Below, in pieces: positions 48,501-58,884 of a stretch of DNA of 64,000 bases. Position 1 is the first letter of the stretch. The number at the start of each line of letters is the position of its first letter. Source of the stretch: Polyporus tsugae (Eukaryota; Basidiomycota; Agaricomycetes; Polyporales; Polyporaceae); contig JAHRBS010000014.1 of assembly GCA_024305745.1 (NCBI GenBank), positions 441,501-505,500 on the forward strand, written 5' to 3'. The position numbers and the translations under genes are program-made. Below the pieces are notes generated by a model. It did not search any database. It worked only from the letters and a program-made list of their open reading frames with translations, and was not told the origin of the DNA.

Positions 48501-49149
48501 CAGCGTGCACCCCTCGCACCACCCTGGATACGCTCCTCAACCACCATCTCCCCCGCCTCCGACCGCACAACCAACCTATGGTGGCGAATACAGTACGCAG
48601 GGCGGGGGTGGGAATACCGGGTACACGCGGGGCTATGCCGCCGGCCCCTCAATGCCGCCGCAGTACCAATATGGCAGCCCGACGGCCACACAGCCGCCCT
48701 CACAGGGTCAAGCTTCGCGCGCGCACCACGGCGGACACTCGAGCGCGGCGCCCGCGCCAGCCCCGCCGCACAGCAGCCACTCCCACTACCAGCTCAGCAC
48801 CCCGCCGCACCATCACACGTCGCAGGGGTACAGCGGGTACCCGCTCCCGCCGCCACCGAGCAACGGCTCGCCGGGCGAGGCGTATGGGTACGCGCCGCCG
48901 CCGCCACCGCCACCGGGCGCCCCTGCCCCATATGCAGAGTACGGCGCGTACTCGACGGCGCCTGCGAGCTCGAGCGGGGGTCTGGCGCGGATCCAGCTCG
49001 CGCCGCTCAGGGTGGGTGGGGGGTCGTCGCCGCCTGGCTCGAGCGCGGGCTCGGGGAGCGTGGGGGACAGGATGGGGGGCGGGCCGCCGGGGATGGGGAA
49101 GAAGAACCCGTTGAGCATCGGGAATATCATCACGGAGGACTCAGCCTAA
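45575..49149 (+). CDS. velB: Velvet-family transcription factor (VelB/VosA type) with long low-complexity tail
   Basis: Nuclear regulator of development and secondary metabolism. Exons 45575-45645, 45847-45905, 45973-46074, 46230-46336, 47010-47173, 47229-47308 and 47369-49149 join in phase into 787 residues. The velvet domain spans about residues 25-215: YELTMRQEPKQARMCGVG, ADRRPIDPPPIVQLRVID, NPYYFMFASL, VVSSLYHLKD, GFFVFPDLSVRTEGSYRLK, SIFSAPFYVYTAKKFPGM and SLADQGIKIRIRKDIR. Such domains dimerise (for example VelB-VeA or VosA-VelB) and bind DNA with an NF-kB-like fold. After an acidic/Arg-Glu-Asp stretch (residues about 240-275), some 450 residues are rich in Pro, His, Tyr, Gln and Ser. 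VelB is my preferred assignment because of the motif order; VosA-like is possible. The intron at 46337-47009 is unusually long (673 bases) for this window. Confidence 0.88.
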
Positions 49150-49625
49150 CGCGTCAGGCGAAAGAGACAGGAGAACTAATCGGAATGGAAGACTGTGTGG
49201 CAACGAAGCGGCTTGTGCGCGAGCGTGGCTGCATGGCGCTGCGCTCGCATACACTGTCCTCTCTACTCGGACAGTGAAATCACAAGAGGAGAGGAGAGGG
49301 GAGTGCTGCGTTGCGTCGCTGTTGTGTGCATTGTCCGGAATGCTGAATTCTGTTGCGTTTCGTAAGGTCGTCGTCGTTCCCTCGATCGTTGTATATATAT
49401 TGTCTACGGACTAGATATTTGTAATCGCTCCTGGCTACTTATCGCGTTCTGATTCCTGGATGTATTATATTTGTTTCTCAGGCGAAACAACGTATCGGAA
49501 GTGGTCCTCTCGGCTTGCAACGTCAACGTGCGCTTTGTTTACGAAATGGCTACCCAACAAGCCCGATCAAATTGTGACGCTCATTGCGCCAAGGATGTAG
49601 AGTCCAAGCCCCCCCCGTTCGCCCC
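49150..49625. other. Intergenic, 3' flank of velvet gene
   Basis: Holds the velvet 3' untranslated region, with AT-rich sequence and TATATATAT at about 49391-49399. No gene is supported. Confidence 0.5.
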
Positions 49626-51060
49626 TCATGCAGACGTCTCTCGCTTCTTGAAAAGCACGCAGCCTTGCGGCGCGGGCATGACGCTCATCCCGTAATAGAC
49701 GTCCGCCGGACGCACACCGTCCCTGCCGAGCTTCAAGTCGTACTTCAGTACGATGCACACCAAGATCGCCTTCAGCTTGTGCGCTGCGAAGTACCGCCCC
49801 GGGCTGGCGCGGCATCATCAGCGTTTCAGTTTCGAGAGTCAGCAGCACTTGGCGAAAAGGACCGCTGAGACGCACCAAGCGTGTGGGCCGTGGCCGAAGG
49901 GGATGTACTCCGGGGAGGTGCTCGTGACCAGGTACTTCAGGCCTTCGTCCTCCGGCACGGCGCCGCCCATGCGGGCGTAGCGGAACGGGTCGAACGCACC
50001 CGCATTCTCGAGGACGACATCGTCATGGTGCAGCGGGTGCGCGGCCGCGCATACCATGGTGCCCTTGCGGATGCGCGTGCCATCGCAGAGTGTGATATCC
50101 TTTGCGGCTATGCGTTGCATGCTGGCTGGTGGGTGTTGGACGCACATGGTACAGCGCTAGTCAGATACATAACAAGGTGATGTGTGGGAGAATCGGGGGA
50201 TGTGCGCACCGAGGGCGATGCCGTTGTAGCGGAGGGTCTCCCGGAGGATACTGTTGAGCTTCCACATATTGCTCAGCGCGGTGCCCGTACGTCCAGCCGT
50301 CTGCGGCGATATTCGCCTCAATTTCTTCGCTGAGGGACGCGAGGAGTTCGGGCTTCTCCGCGAGGTGGTAGAGCACATGGGTGATGTTCTGGAGTCAATT
50401 TTGATATGGGATCGGCACATACTTAAATGATGGTCGCTGCTATGTATTTACGCTCGATGATGTGTGGATGGCGGCGAAGTTGAGCATCAAGACCCGTTGG
50501 GCGGTGACGGTCAGCGATCTCCTTTAATTATCGCCTTGTCCAGAATGAACTGCAGGATGTCGTTCTGTCGACCATCGGTCAGAAACCTCGGCGTCGTTGT
50601 GCTTTGCGCTGTTGGCCGCGTTGAAAGCTTCGCCTTCATTACCTGTATCTGGTACCTATCCGAGAGGAGCGGGGGTTCCAGGGCGTACTGGCTCTGCAGA
50701 ACCTGCGACTCACACGATTGCGGTACGACGCAATGTTTAACACGATCTCGACGGCAGGGCCGAAAAGCACGACGAGCACCTCTTGGGTGACGAGAGAGAT
50801 AGAGGGTTCTTCCTCCAGACGCTTCCTGAGCTCCTCGACCATGCGTCGCCCGGAGACGACGACGACGCAGAATTCCGGCAGGGCGACCTTGAACGCTGAT
50901 TCTGGGTACTGGTACAGGACATCCCACGACATCAGCAGTCGTGGCAGAACTGACGAAGGACGGATACGTGCCTTCTTGTAGCCTTCCTCTATGACCTCCT
51001 TGAAGTTGCGCTGAGTGAAGTACGACAGACCGGGGAGCGAAGACTAAAATGCCCAAGTCC
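49626..51060 (-). pseudogene. Cytochrome P450 pseudogene A
   Basis: Fragments in order on the minus strand: SSLPGLSYFTQRNFKEV and EEGYKK (about 51045-50970), ALPEFCVVVVSGRRMVEELR (about 50880-50830), LEPPLLSDRYQIQVMKAKL (about 50680-50620), then directly DILQFILDKAI (about 50555), QRVLMLNFAAIHTSS (about 50500-50455), VLYHLAEKPELLASL, LNSILRETLRYNG (ExxR), DGTRIRKGTMVCAAAHPL, YIPFGHGPHA followed after an intron by CPGRYFAAHKL (heme loop), and a normal C-terminus. Compared with the intact copy at 56682-58884, about 150 codons are missing between the K-L and D-I-L segments, there is a frame change just after the DKAI segment, and 4 extra bases shift frame before the ExxR helix (about 50284). The N-terminal anchor is absent. 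The 3' half retains correct splice sites, so decay is recent. Confidence 0.78.
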
Positions 51061-51269
51061 AGGATCCGGGGCACGTCGGGCAGTATGAGAGCGTGAATGA
51101 CAAGATGGCGAAGAAGCTGGGTTGAAGCCGAGTAGAAGCACCGTTGGGCCCCGTACATGCCAGACGCGACTATCCCATCGGGGTTGTCGGGGCTTGGCAC
51201 GATGCTCACCCGCGCACGGCACATGCGATCCCATCTACAGTACATGCGTTTCAGCAACCTCGGCACTAT

Positions 51270-52200
51270 GGTGTGCTCTTTCGGCCGCCACCCACCGGCT
51301 CATCATTCCATCCTCCACCCAACTCTGCCAAGGCTTTCATCCGCTCCTCAATTTCTCGTTAAAGATGGGATACAACGAGGCTAGTACGATGCTTCACATT
51401 GCGGACGAATAATACGACGAGGCTAATAGCTTGTTAGCGAAGGTGTACCACAACCGTGCCCAGAACTCACAGTTTCATGAACCTGGGGACTAGGCGAAGG
51501 ACCCTGGCGTCCGTGTTGACATGCACTGCGAAATTGATCGCCTGAGCGAGGTAGTCCCGATGACGACCTACACACCAACGTCAACCGATGTGACAATCAT
51601 GAGATAGATGCAAATGTGCACACATAATGGGAGTCCGACAAAAGCACGGAGGTCAGCATCCGCAATAGGAAGTTAATAGACCAACCCATCATTTTCTGTG
51701 GCTACAATATGTTCCCTGACGGCGACCTTTATTTCGTCTCTAACGTCTGGAAGAATGTCCGGAAGCATCCGCGTGAGCTTCTTCTTCAGAATCTGTACAT
51801 GGTATGGATCCGACAGGAGGGGACCCTCAAGGGAGTACTGGGTCTGCAGGAGCTGCGATCCACACCGTTGTAGCACAACTTGCAGTCAGCACCAGCTTCA
51901 GTGACTTTCACGGCAAGTCCTTACAGGAAGCTGCGCACCTCTTCTTTCCCGAGACGGGCCGAGAGTTCCTCGTCGGGCCGCTTCCTGAGCAATACGACGC
52001 GGGCTCATCGGAGACGATGACGACCCACTGGGCCAGATGGTGGGCAATCTTGGAAATTGGAATGCCGATTCTGGATACTGAAACGCAGTGTCCCACGACC
52101 ATGAGCCATGAAGCGATGACACGACTTGACGAGAGAAGTTGAATCGGACGTACGTCTTTATGTAGCCTTCCTTTACAAGCCGCCTTCTCCGGTCATAATT
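51270..52200 (-). pseudogene. Cytochrome P450 pseudogene B (N-terminal and middle part only)
   Basis: Minus-strand fragments match the first 55-60 percent of the copy at 56682-58884: LVKEGYIKT (about 52170), YPESAFQ (about 52075), QWVVIVSDEP in another frame, YSLEGPLLSDPYHVQILKKK followed by LPDILPDVRDEIKVAVREH (51830-51710), RDYLAQAINFAVHVNTDARV (51560-51480) and RMKALAELGGGWNDEP (about 51340). Several frames are used, and the expected next exons (I-helix, ExxR, heme loop) do not follow; instead pseudogene A begins. It is a separate, truncated copy rather than the 5' end of A, because A repeats the N-terminal segments. Confidence 0.7.
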
Positions 52201-52957
52201 TCGTGCTCGCAGGGAGGAGGGTGTGGTGTGGGCAAGCTCGTCTCCTTGTGCGTGCAGGGAACACCTCTTTCGGCTGCTCGCGCCCACAACAAAAGCCTCC
52301 GAGAACGGAAATGGCTAAGGCGGGGGAAGGCTTCGGGGAAGCGACGATGAGGAGGGCGGAGACGGAATATGCGCGGAGACGAGCATGAAGCTCGTCTCCG
52401 TCAGCCGCATCGTGGCCTCTTGAACATACAGGGAGTGGGGATGGTGGCGGCGACGGGATCGGGGTTGGAGCGTGTTGAGTGCGTGGAGACGAGCTAGATC
52501 TTGTGCGCTGGGGAAATGTGAAGTTGGTAAGTGTGTTCCCTCTAGTACTCCTCGCCCTCGTAGCCCTCGCCCTCGTGGGTCCCCGCCTCGGCGCCTCCTC
52601 CTATGTGGTAGGGAATCTATTGCTGCGGGTCTACGGAGCATGAACCGTTTGAGGCCAGGTATGGTTGGTGGTGGGTGATGCACTGACGCTTAAGGCCATT
52701 GGGCGGAGAGGCGGAGAGTGAGAGGAGAGGACGGTCTCCGGGGGTCGAGAGCAAACGGTGGCGGTCCGGAAGGAGCCTACTATAAGTAAGGGCCTCCACC
52801 TGCTGCTGCCAACAACCCCACCCCTCCTCTGTCCTCTCTCGCTCTTCTAGCTATCGCCCCCACTTTGGTCCCTCCTCTAACACACAATCTCCCCTGACCT
52901 CCCTCGTTCTGAGTCCTTGTCTCCGGAACACGGCGAGGTCCGCAGCGGAGCATAACG
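52201..52957. other. Intergenic
   Basis: No gene is supported between P450 fragment B and the small coiled-coil gene. The stretch just before 52958 is pyrimidine-rich and probably belongs to the promoter or leader of that gene. Confidence 0.4.
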
Positions 52958-53507
52958 ATGCGTGAGTAGATTTCTGCTGCCATCTGGCATCTAGGGTAAT
53001 ATGTTTACTTTTCATCCTAGACTCCGCACGCTCTAGCTCCCACGATGGGCTCAAGGCCATTCTCGATGCCCTCGTCGACCTGAAGAAGACGGTTCAGGAC
53101 ATGGACAAGGATAATCAAGCTGCCATCGCGGACTTCAAGGCGGCTATAGGTAAGTAACTTCAGCCTCTTGGTCTTGCGGTTTTAAATGTTTGTATCACAG
53201 ACCGCAAGAGGAAGCGTGACCTCCACTTCGTCAAGCCTGTCGACGGCCGCCTCTCCAACATCCAGGGCGACATGGCTGACGTCAAGCAGGACACAGGTGA
53301 TTTACGCAGCGATCCGCAAGCTCTGATCTGACATCGAGGTGCTTATTGAGTAGCTTGAGGACAGCGAGGAGTTGGGGCAGTAAGTATTGTTTGCTTCGTT
53401 CTATGTGTGGTATAGCATGGCTCATGCCCTTTCTTCAAGGCAGGCCTAGGCAGCGTGACCAGTGTCAGCGAGACAACGACCTGATCACTCTCATGTCGAT
53501 GATGTAG
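52958..53507 (+). CDS. Small coiled-coil protein, hypothetical, 3' part uncertain
   Basis: A model begins with a 4-base coding exon (ATG C at 52958-52961, donor GTGAGT), then 53021-53149 and 53201-53296, all in phase. It encodes MHSARSSSHDGLKAI, LDALVDLKKTVQDMDKDNQA and IADFKAAIDRKRKRD, then VDGRLSNIQGDMADVKQD: an amphipathic, heptad-like helix with a basic cluster. Further coding is likely (LEDSEELGQ near 53353-53380, donor GTAAGT, and PRQRDQCQRDNDLITLMSMM ending at TAG 53505-53507), but the acceptor joining 53296 to this part does not keep phase with any obvious AG. Either I miss a splice site or the gene is damaged. No family recognised. Confidence 0.4.
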
Positions 53508-54187
53508 GTTGTATTCACGGTCCCATTTGCCTGGTGTATCGTGTCTGTCGATTTGCTGTCTGTGCTATGATCTTCTGGTGGCCTGAACAAATGGAACGTG
53601 CTGTTAACGTGATATGGGGATTCAAGTGTCGGGTGAAACCAGGCCATGGACTCAGGAGCGCTGGCAGTACAGCCCTTCTTTGCATTTGAGACATCACCTG
53701 ATGGCCAGCATGTAAGTCTACATTCTCATCTGCCTCCCTCCGAGTTGTGTGTGCCCTCCTCCGATGTTCTGTGGGGCACACGCGACGCGCGCCTAGTGTG
53801 ACTGGTACCTTCAAGTTGCTCTCGAAAGTGTCCAACCGGCGCCGCACCGTCACAATTCTCGTCTTATCTGCAGTGACCGTAGACTCGCCTTGCAAGTTGA
53901 TTCCGCACAAGACCTTAATGGTAAATCCTAGCGATAATCGATTGGAACACAACACTCACAAGTGGTATACTGGTGTAGCTCGAGCTCATTGACGGTGGGC
54001 GAGACGCACTTCTCCATCGTAGCCGACCTCGACGCAGGTTCACACCTGTCTCCCCGTCGGCCCTCGTCTCTCGGGCGGGAGCACATCGCGGACACACGTG
54101 ATGCCACCCAACTCACCTTAAAGCTCAGGTCGTGGGCTCTGCAACCTCCTCCGCCGTTCGCCCTACCTCCTTCTCCCTTGTCGAGCC
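53508..54187. other. Upstream region of HNH-like copy 3
   Basis: The right part (about 53930-54187) is similar to the region before copy 4 (about 61210-61545), for example TTAAAGCTCAGGTC followed by CTGGGCT- or GTGGGCT-type sequence and CCGCCGTTCGCCCT just before the ATG. Promoter sequence was therefore duplicated with the gene. No gene is supported in the left part. Confidence 0.5.
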
Positions 54188-55476
54188 ATGAACGCGCGCC
54201 GAGAGAAACTCCAGCCTCAGTCGTCTCTATCCGACATTTTTCCTACCGGGTCGGTCATCATCCTCCATCCGGGCTGCAACGCCGCCCTCTTCTCGTTTCC
54301 TGCCTTTCCCCATCCCGACCCCGCCAACAAGGTTTACTATGGCACACCCTCTTGTCTAGTTCTGGACGCATGCCGCGCGCTCACCAACTACGCTGCTAAA
54401 GACGACCAAGACTTCTTCGCCCGCGGCCATGCAGGTGAAGACCCCGTACCGATTCAAGTCGACCGCGTCGACATCTTGGGTGCGGGATGCTACTACTACT
54501 TCCTCGGCCCCCCTGCGACCGCAGCCAACGCCAAGTATCCGATCGTTAAAGAGTTTGCTGCACTCACCTTCCCTCACGACTTTCCCCGCCACTGGTCCCG
54601 GACGGCGGCCGGTGCGTCATCCACGACGTCTCCCTTGGTGATGGCGAGGGAGCGGCTTCCCGACCGCCCAAATGATTCCCCCTACGGTGCGTCGATACTG
54701 TATTTTGGACGTACCCGTGACTCACCCTCGTATCGCGCTCGCAGCCGTCGACGTTGCAGCCCTTGTCCCGCCCACTGAGGTGGACTGGTTCAACGCGAAC
54801 GAGATGTATCGATACCTCTCAGACGTCGAGACAGGCGGCGTCAACTTCAACGATCCTGGAAGCTGGCCAATGGCGCCGCGCGCAGACATCGAGGCGGGCA
54901 TGAAGAACCCTGCAAACTGGATGGCGCCGGCCACGGACGTCGCAGCGGCCATCGAGAATGCCGCAAACTGGATCACGCTGCGCACGGACATCCGTGACAT
55001 CCTGTACAAGCACGGTCTCGTCTTCTACCCTTCCGGCGACGGCGCCCGCGTCGCATACTTCCTGGACACGGCGTACCTCGACTACGCGGCGGAGTACCAC
55101 CGCCAGCGGGTGGAGCTCCACGCGGAGGTGGCGGACCAGTTCATCTACGCCCGTTTCGCGCACGCGGTCATCAACCTCCCGCGCTGCGAGGATCTGTTCG
55201 ACGCGGTCCCCGTCCGTGACGTCGTTCGGTGGGCCAAGGAAGTCAGGCTGCTGAAGGTGGCCATGACAGGTAAGCGTGTCCTGGAGCCCTGGAAAAGACT
55301 CGTGCACCTTCTCGTCGCTGACTGTATCTTGATTTGCCTCAGCACCACCTCCACCTGGAGTTGACCTCGGAACGTTTGTGTTCCAGAGGATCCCCTACCT
55401 GGCACAATTGTTCGATTATATGTTACGGATCGAGGAGACGCGGTCGGCATCAAGAACACAGGCCAGGAAAACGTAA
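54188..55476 (+). CDS. HNH_2-related fungal protein lacking the AHL histidine, copy 3
   Basis: Exons 54188-54686, 54745-55269 and 55343-55476 give 385 residues, with splice sites at the same positions as in copy 1. The first exon matches copy 1 closely (SVIILHPGCNAALFSFPAFP, VDILGAGCYYYFLGPP, KYPIVKEFAALTFPHDFPRH). The core begins VDVAALVPPTEVDWFNANEM, again with Ala where HNH relatives carry His. Between this and the conserved RTDIRDILYKHGLVFYP, copy 3 has an insertion made of repeat units: 63, 51 and 51 bases starting at 54822, 54885 and 54936, each beginning with a D(V/I) codon pair and the latter two containing (N)PANWMAP or NAANWITL. This explains the extra length compared with copy 1. 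The third exon (VFQRIPYLAQLFDYMLRIEE) differs from the other copies. The reading frame is open throughout. Confidence 0.7.
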
Positions 55477-56681
55477 CATGGGGAAGCGAAGGCGATTGGG
55501 ATGTTGGTCATATACCCTGCAGATCCGTGTGGCAGCGGGCAGTTGAGCTCCAGCGCGTTCATGTGAAGATTCCCCCACCTCGCCTGTTGCCCACTTTGTC
55601 TCGGACTCAACCTGGCTTCTTCTGGCCCCGCGTCCCGCGTCCAATACTACTCTCGAGACTCGGACTCCGGCTGACCGTTCGACCAACATTCTATCCATTT
55701 TCCTACGCCTTGCAGAGCCTCCGTTCGGTTAGATCTTTCGTATTACCGGGCGACGTACGTTCCTCTGCGATTGCGACACGTCTGAAGATGTGCCAGTGGT
55801 ACCGACGAGGCTGCCTTCCGACCGTTCACCAGCAGGACTGCGTACATTATATGATACAGTATGATATCCACTAGAGTATGTACGATATATACATCATACC
55901 GACGACTACAGTATACGTGTACCGTCACCTAAGTTACATCTACTAGTTCAAGTTTGGAGTCCGCGCCTGACAGCGAATCGAGCATCCAAACATTTTCAGG
56001 TTGCGGATGGCTGGGAAGGGAGCCCCGGGCGCGTGGCCGCCACCTGCGCGTTGCGATCGCCAGCTTCGAGTGGCACCTCGTCAATGCGTCAACTTCTGCC
56101 TAGGTTCAAGTGAGGCGCTCGGCCCCTCTGGGCTGTTGGGTGGTGTCTTCGTCCGTCGCTCACGCGGGTCCGTCGTCCCTGTGCGACGCACAGACATGCC
56201 ATAGAGGGTGCTGCCATCAAAAGGGCGCCGACAATCTTCCTTCTTCACTGCGAGCCTATCCTCCCAGTGTTGAACAGAAAACGAGCACTCGGAAGTGGTC
56301 TGGATGGAAACACACCTCAAAGGCCCATCCTGTCGCGATAGTTTCTTCCCACTACATAGTGTGCAGCTTACATGTATCTTTGCCCCATGGACGGTGGCGG
56401 ACCTCTGGAACAAGATGACCGAAGACAAAAAAAATCCCTAGCAACTGGAACGAAGATGCTACTAGTAGCAATGGTCATCGTCTGCCTGTTGCCGACATCA
56501 GGCCTGAGGTGCGCTTGTCCAAGCTTCTACTATATTGGCTAAAAGGCTCTATTCCGAGTCAGTATCAAATCGAAACCATCCTTGTTCGTGCTCCTCGCTC
56601 TCCTGCCGGGGTCGTCTACATACGCCAAGAACTTGACTCGGAATGCGAGCGCCACCCATCCAAAGTCCCGCTCGGAGCCTC
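55477..56681. other. Intergenic between HNH-like copy 3 and P450
   Basis: Begins with the 3' flank of copy 3 (about 55600-55700 shares TCTCGGACTC-type sequence with the flanks of the other copies). The rest to the P450 stop at 56682 contains short motif-free frames only. Confidence 0.45.
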
Positions 56682-58884
56682 TCACGATCGTGCCGGCGCT
56701 TCTCGCTTCTTGAAGAGCACGCGGCCGTCCGGCGCGGGCATGATGCTCATCCCGTAGCAGACGTCCGCCGGGCGCACTGGCACGCCGTCCCCGCCGAGCT
56801 TCAAGTCGTACTCGAGGACGATGTGGGCCAAGATCGCCTTCAGCTCGTACGACGCGAAGTATCGCCCCGGGCTGGCAGTGGCGCGCCGGCATCGTCAGCG
56901 TTTTCGCGGGCCAGCAGCTGAGCAACACGCTGGTGAACGAGAAGGATTCAGACGCACCAAGCGCGTGGGCCGTGGCCGAAGGGGATGTACTCCGGGGACG
57001 TGGTCGTGGACTGGTGCTTCAGGCCGTCGTCCGCCGACGCCGTTGCGCTGCGCATGCGGGCGTAGCGGAACGGGTCGAACGTGCCCGCCTTCTCGAGGGT
57101 CGCGTCATCGTGGTGGAGCGGGTGCGCGGCCGCGCAGACGAAAGTGCCCTTGGGGATGCGGGTGCCGTCGCAGAGCGTGATGTCCTTCGCGGCTATGCGC
57201 TGCATGACAACTGATGCATATGGTATGTTGTGCGACATACAATACAGTCAGATAACACGTGCGCGAGAGATTCGGAGAGCACTGCACGTACCGAGGGCGA
57301 TGCCGTTGTGGCGGAGGGTCTCCCGGAGGATGCTGTCGAGCTTCCACATCTTCCCCAGTGCGGTCGCAGTCCAGCCGTCGGTAGCGATGCTCGCCTCGAT
57401 CTCTTCCCTGAGGGGCAGGAGGAGATCGGGCTTCTCTGCCAGGTGGTAGAGCACATGGGTGAGGTTCTGAAACGCATTACGGGGTTGCGCTGTAGCAGAC
57501 GTAATGGACGTTGATATATAACCGCCACTCACGCTCGATGATGTGTGGATGGAGGCAAAGTTGAGGAATAACACTCGTTGAGTTATCACAGTCGGCATTT
57601 CGCCCTTGGGTATCGCTCTGTCCAAGATGAGCTGTAGCATGTCGTTCTTGTGGAAGCTCAATCAGCAACCTCGGCACCGCTGTGCTGTGCTTTTTCGGAC
57701 GTTACTCACCGGCTTGTCGTTCCATCCTTCACCCAACTCTGCGAATGCTTTCCTCCGCTCCTCTATTATCGGTTGAAGATCGGGTACAGCACGGCGTGTG
57801 TGATGCTTCACGTTGCCGAGGAACGGCACAATGAGGCTACGTGTGTGTTAGGAAAGGTTCGGCCACACCCAGACCCGATACTCACGGTTTCATAAAACCG
57901 GGGACTCTGCGAAGAGGCATAGCGTCCTTCATAATGTGCCCCGTGAAACCGATCGCCTGGGCAAGATAGTCTTCATTGCGACCTACGGCCCAAGGTCAAA
58001 TCATGCAAAATTTGTGCCATTCAGATATGCAGTGTGCGTACACAACGGGAGCCCGACGAAGGCCCGGTTGCTCACTTGGGCGACGATATTCTGCATTGCC
58101 GGCATGACGAGCACGCTGGTCCACTCTGTGGCGGACGGACGTCACCATCGGCGCTCACGAGTAAACCACGCTCCAACCCACCGTTCCCTTTGACTGCGAT
58201 ACGCCGCCCGACGGCAATCGCCACCTCGTCAATAACCTCCAGAATGATGTCCGGGAGCCTCCGTGCCGTGAAACTCTCCCGCAGGATCCGTGCAGGGTAC
58301 TGATCCGACACGAGCGGGGGCTCAAGGGAGTACGGGCTCTGCAGAATCTGCGATCCGCATGATCGTACATCGTTTTCAAGTTCTAGTATGGCTGGCCTCA
58401 ATAGCACTGCAAGTAAGACGCGCACCTCTTGCGCGCCGAGCGCGACAGAGAGTTCCTCTTCCGGACGCTTCCTGAGCTCTTCGACCATGCTTCGCCCGGA
58501 GACGACGACAACCCAATTCTCCGGCAGGGCGACCTTGAACGCAGATTCCGGATACTGAAAGGGGCCATCCCACCAAGAGATGCCAGTGAGGCGATAGCGG
58601 TAGAGTGAGGTGACGGACGAGGACGTGCCTTCTTGTAGCCTTCCTCGACCACCGCCTTGAAGTTGCGTTGACTGCGCCGCGCGGTGAAGTACGACAGACC
58701 TGGGAGGGGTGAGCCGCCGACGGTCGGGATCGCGTTTAGCTGTGCTCGGCAGTCAGCGGATACGACTTGTCGCAGTGACGAGAGCATTGGCACCCACGGG
58801 ATCGAGGTACCATAGTATGGCGTAGACAGTAATAGCGACCGGCAAGCAGGCGAGTGCGACTGGCTGAAGATCCTGCGCTGGCAT
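56682..58884 (-). CDS. Cytochrome P450 monooxygenase, intact copy
   Basis: Membrane-anchored heme monooxygenase; substrate unknown. Exons 58798-58884, 58629-58739, 58426-58554, 58167-58347, 58042-58125, 57886-57982, 57710-57836, 57533-57646, 57292-57466, 56958-57210 and 56682-56871 give 515 residues. The N-terminus MPAQDLQPVALACLPVAITV is a signal anchor, followed by LNAIPTVGGSPLPGLSYF. Other landmarks: VVVSGRSMVEELRKRPEEEL, VAQVSNRAFVGLPLC, ILDRAIPKGEMPTVITQRVL, the I-helix FASIHTSS, the K-helix LDSILRETLR (ExxR), FDPFRYARM, and the heme loop FGHGPRA|CPGRYFA with its Cys codon split by an intron. The pattern fits the basidiomycete P450 groups remotely like ent-kaurene oxidase. All introns are GT..AG except the second, which keeps phase only as GC..AG (58555-58628). 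Three decayed paralogues lie nearby on the same strand. Confidence 0.85.

Noticed and set aside
47553..48703. Long open frames opposite the velvet gene (minus strand) and in its other plus-strand frame
   Set aside because: They are mirror effects of GC-rich, repetitive Pro/His codons and lack any motif. The velvet frame is fixed by the domain and by splice phase.
49626..52200. P450 A and B as a single gene
   Set aside because: N-terminal segments (EEGYxK, YPESAF, LEPPLLSD) occur in both in the same order, so these are two copies.
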